64,000 nt of DNA from Vicia villosa (taxonomy: Eukaryota > Streptophyta > Magnoliopsida > Fabales > Fabaceae). The position numbers were made by a program, and so were the translations under genes. Where the stretch lies: contig NC_081185.1 in the NCBI RefSeq assembly GCF_029867415.1, positions 122,392,920 through 122,456,919 of the forward strand, written 5' to 3'. This document shows, one piece after another, positions 1 through 12,900 of the stretch. Every line of letters begins with the position of its first letter. Positions within the stretch are counted from its first letter, which is position 1. The notes below the pieces were generated by a model. The model saw nothing but the letters and a program-made list of their open reading frames with translations, ran no database searches and had not been told where the DNA came from.

Positions 1-549
1 ATTCCTTGTGAGCACATTGTTGCTGTGATGGTTTATCTTAATATTGTAGAATTTCCTGAGAATCTTGTGCTGAATCGTTGGTCATTATATGCGAAGGAGT
101 CTATTAGTGGAAGTTATGAAGATGGTTCCCACTACTGGGATTCACATTTGGTTGCTAGACACGCTACTTTGGTGAATCTTAGTAAGGAGGTCGCTGACTT
201 GTCATATATGGATGTTGATGATTACAAAAAATATTTAGAATATCTGACTAATGAACTTTGTAGGCTTAAATCGAAGTACAACAATGAAGATGTTCCAGAT
301 AACATACATGTTGAAGAGGAGTTGGTGAATATACTTAACCCTTCATGTTCAAGAAGCAAGGGTTGTGGACCAGGTACTGTTGGTACATCAGAGAGACCCA
401 GGCGGACACAGACGTGTGGGATATGCGGTGCAGCTGGTCACAACAGAAGATGCTGCCCTACTCTTGGAGCAGATGGAGAGCCTCCTGCAGATAGTTCTTT
501 ACAATCAGCATCTGTAAGGTTAAGTAATGACTATGGATTTTCAGTTTGA
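1..549 (+). CDS. FAR1-related / MULE-type transposase, C-terminal part (5' truncated by window)
   Basis: The frame is open from base 1 and stops at 547-549, so the start lies left of the window. It opens with IPCEHIVAVM, the CxH half of a SWIM zinc finger, followed by a FPENLVLNRWS block. That order (SWIM finger, then the P-E-N..L.RW motif) is the C-terminal signature of the FAR1/FHY3 family, which derives from MULE transposases. Near the end sits a zinc knuckle, CGICGAAGHNRRCC (CX2CX4HX4C). Family members act in the nucleus as DNA-binding transposases or as light-signalling transcription factors. Without the DDE core I cannot say which this is. The next gene, a Ulp1-like protease, faces it tail to tail, a pairing known from MULE elements, so I favour an element-borne transposase over a host FRS gene. 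Confidence 0.82.
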   Translation: MPCEHIVAVMVYLNIVEFPENLVLNRWSLYAKESISGSYEDGSHYWDSHLVARHATLVNLSKEVADLSYMDVDDYKKYLEYLTNELCRLKSKYNNEDVPDNIHVEEELVNILNPSCSRSKGCGPGTVGTSERPRRTQTCGICGAAGHNRRCCPTLGADGEPPADSSLQSASVRLSNDYGFSV

Positions 550-1658
550 AATTCAGTGAAGTGATGAAGCAATGCCAAAATGATGTTATGCTGCTTGTTT
601 GGCAAGGAAGGTTTCTGTTAAGAATGGGTTAAGAATGGGAATGTGGTGAAGTAAGAGGTGGTATTCGTAGTTTATTGTATTGGATAATATAATTGGCAGT
701 TATACTGATTTTGTAATTTTGGGTGCTGTGTTGCAAATGTGGGATTTGTTTTGTAATAGGCATTTGGTATGCTTATTGTAACAGACATTGTGTCTTGTTA
801 GTTTTAATATATCCAAGGCTGGAAGTTGATGTAACTGAAGAAGTGAATTGCTGTAATTTTATCCTAAAGCACGTTGAAATTCATCTATTGTTGTATTGTA
901 ATTTCCCTAATTCAACATAATATATTTCATAAATTAATCAACAATGTTGTAAATATTACTTAGATAGAGTAAATTCATACTGTATTATTTGTGATAAAAA
1001 TACAATGCACAATTTTGATTATGAAACCAGCCAAATTAAATTAAAATAGAACAGCACCAAAATTTCTAAAGCAGTACAAATAAATAGGATTGCTTACCTG
1101 TACTATTTCAAAACTTTGGTACCTTTGGTGCAATATGAAAATGCAAAAATAAATAGCATAATTTTTCAATTCAATGGAACATAACAATTAAAGGTGCATC
1201 AACATAATTTAAATATTCTTCATGTTACATTTCTATTTTCCAATATCAGGTGCATCAACATAGTTTCAGTGGCAGCTACTATTATATCATCACTTTCCTC
1301 TAATCAAATGCTTTGGTGCAAGCACAGAAGCCTTAGGTGCAACCATTCAAACCGCTCCTTCAACAGCATTCGCTGCAGCCTACAGTTCAATCCACTGCCA
1401 ATTACTTCACATAATGCGTTGTTGTTATTTGCCATCATCAATATATCCACACCCAAGGACACAACAACTAGCACATAACAATGTAAGTAACAGAAAGCAG
1501 CAAAGGGCGGTCCAAATTACACAAAACTGCATAAAGCAGCAAGCAAATTATCCTAAAAATATATTACAGACAATCATAGTAGTAGTTTCAATCAACAAAA
1601 CATGGTCCACGCAGCCATCCAAATATCCAAACAAATGGCCACCGCACATTCCCATTGT
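550..1658. other. Intergenic space between two convergent genes
   Basis: This is the shared 3' flank of the FAR1-like gene and the Ulp1-like gene. A short direct repeat (GTTAAGAATGGG twice, about 619-641) lies in the probable 3' UTR of the former. I see no supported gene. The small open frames here have no recognisable content. Confidence 0.6.
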
Positions 1659-4549
1659 CTAAGTCGCGGTTGTCATAACTTTCCAGTATTCCTTCGACTT
1701 CCGAATGAGCTCGTTGTTGCAGTCGTTATGGTTTCCCATAAGCAAACGCATAGTTACGGCCATCCTTGTGACAATCTCATTCATCTGGAAGTGAAATGTG
1801 AAATAGTTAACAAAGATTATTTTCGGGGTTAAATGGTGATAATTTATTGTAAACACAACACATCAGAATTGCCATATAATCATACCACACCAAGAGTGTT
1901 GCTTGTGAAGTTGTTCTGCATGTTCATCCACTCTACCACCCATAGTGCAGAGCTGTCGCTGCCAATACAACACAACGGGTTCAGTTTGACCAATTGTATA
2001 TGGAAAGTGATTGTCGATTGGAAGAAATTTGATACCTGGTTCCACAGTTTGGGATCCCCCTTGCCTCCACAATATCCCAGTATTCAAAGTCCGTCATCAC
2101 GTGGAGTGAGAATGAACTTTCATACACCGTTTCCACCAGCTTATTTAGCGCAGCTCCCTGATAAATTAAGAAGATATAGCTTATTATAGCTTCTTTTCTC
2201 AAACATGTGATTATAAAATTCACTTATACTCACGATGTTTCTGATGGTGGACCTTCTTTCTGCGACCACGTCCTCGGTCAGGTGCGAGTCCAAATGATAG
2301 ATCTTGCGATCATCTAATGAAATGACCATGAGGTACCAGTGTCCACGCTGGTCTTCTACTGGGACATAAATCTATAACGTATATCAAATTTTTGAACAAA
2401 TCCGTTAATTGGCTTATGTAAAAAAGGAGGCAGTGCATACAACATCTAACGATTAGAGACAATTAAATGAAACATTCTACCAATCTCAGATGGTCAAAAC
2501 GAACAGCCCAGTCATCTTTGTAAAACGTGTGTAATTCCTCATGACCATTATTTTTAACAACATCTTCCTACAACCAACAGATAGTTTAATACATTAGCAT
2601 GTGATTATCACTTATTAGTAAAGACTCGTGTAACATAAGCATCATGAATAATTTGGAGTTTATGGTAATTACCGCGAACGACGGAGGCAGGCACCACAAA
2701 CTTTTGCACACGTTTTGGTGTTGTGACCACATCACCTTCAACGACATCATCAGTATAATCTGTTCCAAGGTTGGAATTCATTTACACCGGTAACCAGTTA
2801 GCCAACAAACATAATACGTAAAATGATAGGTATGTGTATATGTTAGAAATGTACCTCACTTGAAACCAACATTCCTGGACACATACACTCAAAATCAGCT
2901 CTGGTGTACGCTGTCCTACCAACCCTGAATATTGTATCACTGAAATACAACAACGGTTGTTAGTCATTGTTAAAGAGATTTCATAATAAGGTAATAAAAT
3001 TCATGTCCACGTACGATGAGTCAAAGTCTTCTTGGAAGACATACGCACAGACCCTGATTTCCGTTTGATCCAGTTTCATGTCAGGGGAGGTCTTAACCGC
3101 GCATCTGAAATGCTGCTTAATATAGGACTTGTTAAGAATATCATACACAATCGACATAAACATTGTTCTTTCATAAGTACTGCTTAATGAATTTTGATTA
3201 CCTTCGGGACCATTAAACCAGTACTGTTTCTGAATGCATTAGTCCTCCCAATAGCAACAGCTTTTTTAGCTCTACCGCCCGGAGATTGTCGTTTGACACC
3301 GAGTGATCTGGGAGTGGTTGCAGCTTTTCTCTGCAAGTTGCCAATAGCATTACCTGTAGGCCTCGACCCCTCTCCTGGTGATGGTGTGAATGAGAGCTTT
3401 CGACCCTTGGGAGTTGTTGATGTCGTCATCAGCTCCTTGTTTATTGAAATAAATATTAGAACAAATAATTTGAATAACATGGTAAATCAAGTGTTTAAAG
3501 TTTAAACAACATTAACGTAAAACCATGCAAATATATGAGTGGAAGGCATGTCACCTTTGCATTAAACCTTCGGCTATAATCACTACTGAATGGCTTGTTG
3601 GTGTTGTCTGCAACTTCTTTCCCACCCCTGTTTGAATCGGCATCAATGTATGGAAGTTTCCCATAGCTTGTGTTTTGCCGTTTGCAAACAGTATCGGTAC
3701 GTACGTAGTTGTTATGGGAGACTGTTCTTTTTTTAGCATTCATTCTTTCCTCGGAGTCGTAGTCAGATATGTTTATTGTACCAAAGTTCTTCAGCTTCTC
3801 CATCCCTCTGTCCATCATCTTTTCTTTGCCCCGATCATTTCCATCATCTTCTGCATCAGGGGAATATCCAGAGCTAGCATGGACAACTTTGTCTTTGAAC
3901 CTTGGGCTACGCATTTCCCCACCTACTTTTTTTAGTATCTCTTTTTGATTGAACACAAGTTTGGTCATCATGTCGTTGTGAGAAATCTCCAGAATATCTA
4001 TCCTGAAACTTAGTTTCTGCATCATACACAATGGTTGAACCATATCAGTAGTTATATAACACAAAAGTTCAACATAAAACGTTTCAACACAACTCTTATA
4101 TCTCTTTTTTTATAAGCAATGGATTTTATTACTCAGCACCAGTAGTGCATTTCCACATTACAGAGTTGTATGAATATTACAACTCTTATATAGTTATATA
4201 CTTATATTTTAAAAGCATGTTGGTTTCAAAAATGTTTACCTCCACGGCATCCAACACATCAGCTAACGTGACTTCTTTGGAGCTTACATCAGGTTTAAAT
4301 GAGTCGTGATCTACATCTTGTCCAACCCTTGGAATGGTTGATGAACAAATCCTCTCGCCCATCTTTGAGGAGTTTTTGTCACCATCCCTACATAAACACC
4401 ACAACCTTTATTACTTATGTACATGAACATATAAAAATGTAACACATAAAGACATACTAATAAATATTATTAAGAAGGAAAACTTGCATTCCGTTGTCTT
4501 TTGAATGGCCAGGGATCAACACAAAGTCGTTGCATCTTGTTGGTTCCAT
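1659..4549 (-). CDS. Ulp1-like (peptidase C48 family) protein, 12 exons, 572 aa
   Basis: Twelve exons assemble in one frame without a stop: 4549-4488, 4387-4240, 4016-3555, 3432-3202, 3112-3015, 2939-2855, 2759-2673, 2567-2481, 2371-2234, 2157-2036, 1958-1886 and 1784-1659 (TAG). The N-terminal 300 residues are polar and basic without a known fold. The C-terminal half is a Ulp1-type protease: GHWYLMVIS has the family's catalytic His (residue 431), YHLDS the Asp (448), then PNCG (502-505) and DSSALWVVEWM (508-518). C48 enzymes cleave SUMO-like modifiers. Where the nucleophilic Cys is expected (D-C-G) this protein has Ser, so activity is doubtful. Intron 1 needs a GC donor (GCAAGT); the other introns are GT-AG. 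Such Ulp1-like genes ride on several plant MULE and CACTA families. Alternative: a host pseudo-protease. Domain assignment is solid; exact exon 1, 5 and 7 borders are less so. Confidence 0.78.
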
Positions 4550-4850
4550 TGATAATGAGTGCTCTCTTGCTTGTTGTTTTTTTTTTATAGAACTTGCTTG
4601 TTGTTGATGTTGCTAATATAAAGAAAATAAGGAGAAACGTAGAGTAATGATGTAGAGACTAATCTCGATACCTATTCCATCAAATCACTTAATTACCATT
4701 TAATGTGGAATTGACCCAAGCTATCACAATTGCATAAAGTAAATCAGTTGATATCTTAATATAATATTAAGACCTGTTTGATATGCTACTTGCACATGAG
4801 ATATTAATATTGTAATCACATACATACCATAAGGTTGAAACTAATGATAC

Positions 4851-4852
<2 letters not shown>

Positions 4853-4934
<82 letters not shown>
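4853..4934. repeat. (TA)n microsatellite
   Basis: An uninterrupted TA dinucleotide run of about 80 bp between the Ulp1-like gene and the viroplasmin-domain gene. The repetitive Tyr-Ile frame it creates is not a gene. Confidence 0.97.
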
Positions 4935-4936
<2 letters not shown>

Positions 4937-5159
4937 GAGGTGCACACCACTCCATCCATAATCAAATATCCCATACACATATAGGGATCAAATGAAAGGT
5001 ACTACAAACGACAAACGAGTTTCATAAAATGGAACTTATACACATGCAACGCCATGCAACTAAGCTAAAAACACAACAACGATTAAGACCGTAGTCACTA
5101 CATTGAGACTTGAATCAATCTAAAAAATGGAACACCGTCCACATTGTTATTATATACAT

Positions 5160-6008
5160 TCACTTAACATGTTCATTAGCTAAAACTTGGTTACTGAGGA
5201 GCCTGTTTTCTGCTTTCAAAGTAGCAATCTCCATGTTCAGTTCAAAGTTTGCATCCCTCGCATTTTGAAGTTCTTCCGATAGTATTTGGACGTTATAGTA
5301 GTTGTAATCACGAATCCTTCTACCTGTTGCGCAAAGCAAACGACGCATTAACAGCACCGCAACATCTTCCTTCGCGTCATAGTCGGTCTTCGCAAAACGG
5401 CCAACTGAAACCATAGATTTGGAAAACAAAGGACTACACAAACAAGCATGATACCTTAAAAATTGGAAACCATGTTCAACCTTGACTTCGTGTAGATTGT
5501 ATACCGGTACAAGGATTCTCATACGGTTGCAAACTACCTCTACCTGTTTTTGTATGCTATTTTGTAGAACGATATCCTCCGCGTCTGTCTCCTCGGCCAA
5601 GTTCGACAAAACCGTAGCTTGTAATACAAATAAAAAAGGTTCATAAAGGTTAATAAAGGCCATACATAGTTACATATCATGGTTATCGTTTAATATTATA
5701 AGCAACGTATATATACTACATAACATAAGGTTGTATTGTATCAACTTACACGACAGATCTTGAGAAGGCTGAACTTTGTCGTCTGCATACGAACACTCTT
5801 CAGATTCGCACGAGTTGATGTTGTGATGTTGTTCATAGACACGACCTACTTGTTTGCAATATTCCGTGTATGCCCTTTCAGCTTGCTCAAGGCTGTAATA
5901 TTTGCCATGTGCGTTGTTACTCCATTTGTTAACTTGAGCAAAACATTCAGGCCACGACAAATATATACCTGGGTTACGACCTTCAAAAACTACGTATACT
6001 TTCTCCAT
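5160..6008 (-). CDS. Viroplasmin / RNase H1 N-terminal-like domain protein with coiled coil, 2 exons, 238 aa
   Basis: Exon 1 is 6008-5750 and exon 2 is 5617-5160; phases match (1 to 1) and the frame ends in TGA/TAA-type stop after ANEHVK. The start ATG at 6008 sits directly before the domain; the frame upstream has no ATG. Residues 4-50 contain VYVVFEGRNPGIYLSW and PECFAQVNKW, the hallmark of the caulimovirus VI/RNase H1 N-terminal domain, a small nucleic-acid-binding fold that grips RNA:DNA or dsRNA. No RNase H catalytic domain follows. The C-terminal 50 residues (ILSEELQNARDANFELN and on) have heptad spacing typical of a coiled coil, suggesting dimerisation. It is transcribed in the same direction as the Ulp1-like gene 600 bp downstream. 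Function unknown; a nucleic-acid-binding accessory protein of a mobile element is my best guess. Confidence 0.75.
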
Positions 6009-6261
6009 TATCACCCAGGTCACAGTGGATCCCTTGTCTGTTTTGAGTGGATGAAGTTTACCAGCTTTCAAGTTTAAGTAGATGAAGTTGAGTAAATGAG
6101 AGCAATAACTGAGGTAGGGTGGTAGTAGTCTGCAAAAAATCTACTTTACTGACACAGTTGATATTCACCTTTTGCTTCATTTAATATAGCTTTTTTTTTC
6201 ACACGTGGACAACACATTCCTTTCCTTCATCCATCTTATTCTTGACCCATTTGTGCAATAG

Positions 6262-6306
6262 TAGGCGGTAAAAACTAAATATTTTATGCATCCATTTTAC
6301 CGCCTA
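6262..6306. promoter_or_regulatory. Perfect 12-bp inverted repeat around GGCGGTAAAA, possible regulatory site
   Basis: TAGGCGGTAAAA at 6262-6273 and its exact reverse complement at 6295-6306 are separated by 21 AT-rich bases. The arms are much more GC-rich than the surroundings, and GGCGCC follows at 6318-6323. It lies about 255 bp upstream of the viroplasmin-domain gene's ATG, where a promoter element would be expected. Alternatively it is the terminal inverted repeat remnant of a tiny element. No function can be proven. Confidence 0.3.
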
Positions 6307-6593
6307 ATTAAAATATGGCGCCTTTAAATACACTCCCTCCAAAAAAAACCAAGTGCTGTAACATGATAAAGTGGTGATTTTTCTATGGGCCATATGTATT
6401 ATTTGAAAAGGTTATTTTAATATAAGTACTTAATTTTAATTGAAATATGTATATTTATAAAAAAAAAACATATTTCAATTGTGCATTAAAAAACAACATA
6501 TTTATTAATTGGACAAAATAAGAATATTTGTGTTTAAATAGTAAATTTAAGTAAGTATTTAAATAAAAATCTGAAACAACCAATGGATTGGAC

Positions 6594-6596
<3 letters not shown>

Positions 6597-6659
<63 letters not shown>
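6597..6659. repeat. (TA)n microsatellite
   Basis: About 60 bp of pure TA dinucleotides, 270 bp before the 42-bp array begins. Confidence 0.97.
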
Positions 6660-6661
<2 letters not shown>

Positions 6662-6928
6662 ATTTCAATATATACTTAACTGCAATATTATTGATTAAAG
6701 TATATTATAGTATATATTGATTTAAAGCCAATGCAAAAATAATGATTAAAGTATATTAAAGTATATATGTGTTGACGTTGATGAATTTAAATACTTATTT
6801 GGTGCTATAATATTGATTTCAATCTAATGCAATAATTTTCACAAATACGTATATATTTAGTTTAATATTGTTTGAGATGTATCTTCATTAAAAATATAAT
6901 TTTACAAATACATACTTTACAAATAAAT

Positions 6929-9900
6929 ACACATGGTTCGACATCATCAGTTGAATCCCTGACTTGTTCCACACATAGTTCGACATCATCAGTTGAATCC
7001 CTGACATGTTCCACACATGGTTCGACATCATCAGTTGAATCCCTGACATGTTCCACGCATGGTTCGACATCATCAGTTGAATCCCTGACATGTTCCACAC
7101 ATGGTTCGACATCATCAGTTGAATCCCTGACATGGATCACACATAGTTAGACATCATCAGTTGAATCCCTGACATGTTCCACACATGGTTCGACATCATC
7201 AGTTGAATCCCTGACATGGATCACACATGGTTCGACATCATCAGTTGAATCCCTGACATGTTCCACACATGGTTCGACATCATCAGTTGAATCCCTGACA
7301 TGTTCCACACATAGTTAGACATCATCAGTTGAATCCCTGACATGGATCACACATAGTTAGACATCATCAGTTGAATCCCTGACATGTTCCACACATGGTT
7401 CGACATCATCAGTTGAATCCCTGACATGGATCACACATGGTTCGACATCATCAGTTGAATCCCTGACATGTTCCACACATAGTTCGACATCATCAGTTGA
7501 ATCCCTGACATGTTCCACACATGGTTAGACATCATCAGTTGAATCCCTGACATGGATCACACATAGTTAGACATCATCAGTTGAATCCCTGACATGTTCC
7601 ACACATGGTTCGACATCATCAGTTGAATCCCTGACATGTTCCACACATGGTTCGACATCATCAGTTGAATCCCTGACATGTTCCACACATGGTTCGACAT
7701 CATCAGTTGAATCCCTGACATGTTCCACACATGGTTCGACATCATCAGTTGAATCCCTGACATGGATCACACATGGTTCGACATCATCAGTTGAATCCCT
7801 GACATGTTCCACACATAGTTCGACATCATCAGTTGAATCCCTGACATGTTCCACACATAGTTAGACATCATCAGTTGAATCCCTGACATGGATCACACAT
7901 AGTTAGACATCATCAGTTGAATCCCTGACATGTTCCACACATGGTTCGACATCATCAGTTGAATCCCTGACATGTTCCACACATAGTTAGACATCATCAG
8001 TTGAATCCCTGACATGGATCACACATAGTTAGACATCATCAGTTGAATCCCTGACATGGATCACACATGGTTCGACATCATCAGTTGAATCCCTGACATG
8101 TTCCACACATGGTTCGACATCATCAGTTGAATCCCTGACATGGATCACACATGGTTCGACATCATCAGTTGAATCCCTGACATGTTCCACACATGGTTCG
8201 ACATCATCAGTTGAATCCCTGACATGGATCACACATGGTTCGACATCATCAGTTGAATCCCTGACATGTTCCACACATGGTTCGACATCATCAGTTGAAT
8301 CCCTGACATGTTCCACACATAGTTAGACATCATCAGTTGAATCCCTGACATGGATCACACATAGTTAGACATCATCAGTTGAATCCCTGACATGTTCCAC
8401 ACATGGTTCGACATCATCAGTTGAATCCCTGACATGGATCACACATGGTTCGACATCATCAGTTGAATCCCTGACATGGATCACACATGGTTCGACATCA
8501 TCAGTTGAATCCCTGACATGGATCACACATGGTTCGACATCATCAGTTGAATCCCTGACATGTTCCACACATGGTTCGACATCATCAGTTGAATCCCTGA
8601 CATGGATCACACATGGTTCGACATCATCAGTTGAATCCCTGACATGTTCCACACATGGTTCGACATCATCAGTTGAATCCCTGACATGGATCACACATGG
8701 TTCGACATCATCAGTTGAATCCCTGACATGTTCCACGCATGGTTCGACATCATCAGTTGAATCCCTGACATGTTCCACACATGGTTCGACATCATCAGTT
8801 GAATCCCTGACATGTTCCACACATGGTTCGACATCATCAGTTGAATCCCTGACATGGATCACACATAGTTAGACATCATCAGTTGAATCCCTGACATGTT
8901 CCACACATAGTTCGACATCATCAGTTGAATCCCTGACATGTTCCACACATGGTTCGACATCATCAGTTGAATCCCTGACATGTTCCACACATGGTTCGAC
9001 ATCATCAGTTGAATCCCTGACATGTTCCACGCATGGTTCGACATCATCAGTTGAATCCCTGACATGTTCCACACATGGTTCGACATCATCAGTTGAATCC
9101 CTGACATGGATCACACATAGTTAGACATCATCAGTTGAATCCCTGACATGTTCCACACATAGTTCGACATCATCAGTTGAATCCCTGACATGGATCACAC
9201 ATGGTTCGACATCATCAGTTGAATCCCTGACATGTTCCACACATGGTTCGACATCATCAGTTGAATCCCTGACATGGATCACACATGGTTCGACATCATC
9301 AGTTGAATCCCTGACATGTTCCACACATGGTTCGACATCATCAGTTGAATCCCTGACATGGATCACACATGGTTCGACATCATCAGTTGAATCCCTGACA
9401 TGTTCCACACATGGTTCGACATCATCAGTTGAATCCCTGACATGTTCCACACATAGTTAGACATCATCAGTTGAATCCCTGACATGTTCCACACATAGTT
9501 CGACATCATCAGTTGAATCCCTGACATGTTCCACACATGGTTCGACATCATCAGTTGAATCCCTGACATGGATCACACATGGTTCGACATCATCAGTTGA
9601 ATCCCTGACATGTTCCACACATGGTTCGACATCATCAGTTGAATCCCTGACATGTTCCACACATAGTTAGACATCATCAGTTGAATCCCTGACATGTTCC
9701 ACACATAGTTCGACATCATCAGTTGAATCCCTGACATGTTCCACACATGGTTCGACATCATCAGTTGAATCCCTGACATGTTCCACGCATGGTTCGACAT
9801 CATCAGTTGAATCCCTGACATGTTCCACACATGGTTCGACATCATCAGTTGAATCCCTGACATGTTCCACACATGGTTCGACATCATCAGTTGAATCCCT

Positions 9901-12900
9901 GACATGGATCACACATGGTTCGACATCATCAGTTGAATCCCTGACATGTTCCACACATGGTTCGACATCATCAGTTGAATCCCTGACATGGATCACACAT
10001 GGTTAGACATCATCAGTTGAATCCCTGACATGTTCCACACATAGTTCGACATCATCAGTTGAATCCCTGACATGGATCACACATGGTTCGACATCATCAG
10101 TTGAATCCCTGACATGTTCCACACATAGTTAGACATCATCAGTTGAATCCCTGACATGTTCCACACATGGTTCGACATCATCAGTTGAATCCCTGACATG
10201 TTCCACACATAGTTAGACATCATCAGTTGAATCCCTGACATGGATCACACATAGTTAGACATCATCAGTTGAATCCCTGACATGTTCCACACATGGTTCG
10301 ACATCATCAGTTGAATCCCTGACATGTTCCACACATAGTTAGACATCATCAGTTGAATCCCTGACATGGATCACACATAGTTAGACATCATCAGTTGAAT
10401 CCCTGACATGGATCACACATGGTTCGACATCATCAGTTGAATCCCTGACATGTTCCACACATGGTTCGACATCATCAGTTGAATCCCTGACATGGATCAC
10501 ACATGGTTCGACATCATCAGTTGAATCCCTGACATGTTCCACACATGGTTCGACATCATCAGTTGAATCCCTGACATGGATCACACATGGTTAGACATCA
10601 TCAGTTGAATCCCTGACATGTTCCACACATAGTTCGACATCATCAGTTGAATCCCTGACATGGATCACACATGGTTCGACATCATCAGTTGAATCCCTGA
10701 CATGTTCCACACATAGTTAGACATCATCAGTTGAATCCCTGACATGTTCCACACATGGTTCGACATCATCAGTTGAATCCCTGACATGTTCCACACATGG
10801 TTCGACATCATCAGTTGAATCCCTGACATGTTCCACGCATGGTTCGACATCATCAGTTGAATCCCTGACATGTTCCACACATGGTTCGACATCATCAGTT
10901 GAATCCCTGACATGTTCCACACATAGTTCGACATCATCAGTTGAATCCCTGACATGTTCCACACATGGTTCGACATCATCAGTTGAATCCCTGACATGGA
11001 TCACACATGGTTCGACATCATCAGTTGAATCCCTGACATGTTCCACACATGGTTCGACATCATCAGTTGAATCCCTGACATGGATCACACATGGTTCGAC
11101 ATCATCAGTTGAATCCCTGACATGTTCCACACATGGTTCGACATCATCAGTTGAATCCCTGACATGGATCACACATGGTTAGACATCATCAGTTGAATCC
11201 CTGACATGTTCCACACATAGTTCGACATCATCAGTTGAATCCCTGACATGGATCACACATGGTTCGACATCATCAGTTGAATCCCTGACATGTTCCACAC
11301 ATAGTTAGACATCATCAGTTGAATCCCTGACATGTTCCACACATGGTTCGACATCATCAGTTGAATCCCTGACATGTTCCACACATGGTTCGACATCATC
11401 AGTTGAATCCCTGACATGTTCCACGCATGGTTCGACATCATCAGTTGAATCCCTGACATGTTCCACACATGGTTCGACATCATCAGTTGAATCCCTGACA
11501 TGTTCCACACATAGTTCGACATCATCAGTTGAATCCCTGACATGTTCCACACATGGTTCGACATCATCAGTTGAATCCCTGACATGGATCACACATGGTT
11601 CGACATCATCAGTTGAATCCCTGACATGTTCCACACATAGTTCGACATCATCAGTTGAATCCCTGACATGTTCCACACATAGTTCGACATCATCAGTTGA
11701 ATCCCTGACATGGATCACACATAGTTAGACATCATCAGTTGAATCCCTGACATGTTCCACACATGGTTCGACATCATCAGTTGAATCCCTGACATGTTCC
11801 ACACATGGTTCGACATCATCAGTTGAATCCCTGACATGTTCCACACATGGTTCGACATCATCAGTTGAATCCCTGACATGTTCCACACATAGTTCGACAT
11901 CATCAGTTGAATCCCTGACATGTTCCACACATGGTTCGACATCATCAGTTGAATCCCTGACATGTTCCACACATGGTTCGACATCATCAGTTGAATCCCT
12001 GACATGGATCACACATGGTTCGACATCATCAGTTGAATCCCTGACATGGATCACACATGGTTCGACATCATCAGTTGAATCCCTGACATGTTCCACACAT
12101 GGTTCGACATCATCAGTTGAATCCCTGACATGGATCACACATGGTTCGACATCATCAGTTGAATCCCTGACATGTTCCACACATAGTTCGACATCATCAG
12201 TTGAATCCCTGACATGTTCCACACATAGTTCGACATCATCAGTTGAATCCCTGACATGGATCACACATAGTTAGACATCATCAGTTGAATCCCTGACATG
12301 TTCCACACATGGTTCGACATCATCAGTTGAATCCCTGACATGTTCCACACATAGTTCGACATCATCAGTTGAATCCCTGACATGTTCCACACATAGTTCG
12401 ACATCATCAGTTGAATCCCTGACATGGATCACACATAGTTAGACATCATCAGTTGAATCCCTGACATGTTCCACACATGGTTCGACATCATCAGTTGAAT
12501 CCCTGACATGTTCCACACATGGTTCGACATCATCAGTTGAATCCCTGACATGTTCCACACATGGTTCGACATCATCAGTTGAATCCCTGACATGTTCCAC
12601 ACATAGTTCGACATCATCAGTTGAATCCCTGACATGTTCCACACATGGTTCGACATCATCAGTTGAATCCCTGACATGTTCCACACATGGTTCGACATCA
12701 TCAGTTGAATCCCTGACATGGATCACACATGGTTCGACATCATCAGTTGAATCCCTGACATGGATCACACATGGTTCGACATCATCAGTTGAATCCCTGA
12801 CATGTTCCACACATGGTTCGACATCATCAGTTGAATCCCTGACATGGATCACACATGGTTCGACATCATCAGTTGAATCCCTGACATGTTCCACACATAG

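Larger units (their letters stand above)
6009..6928. other. AT-rich upstream region of the viroplasmin-domain gene
   Basis: Lies between the start of the - strand gene and the 42-bp array. It holds a perfect 12-bp inverted repeat (6262-6306), a TATA-like TTTAAATA next to it, and a (TA)n tract. No coding sequence is supported. Confidence 0.6.

Noticed and set aside
3194..3505. Open frames on the + strand opposite the Ulp1-like gene (also 3,675-3,935 and 5,736-6,077)
   Set aside because: Antisense shadows of well-supported exons with matching splice sites on the other strand.
4767..4955. Tyr-Ile repeat proteins across (TA)n tracts (also at 47,238 and 57,746)
   Set aside because: Open frames produced by dinucleotide repeats; not coding.
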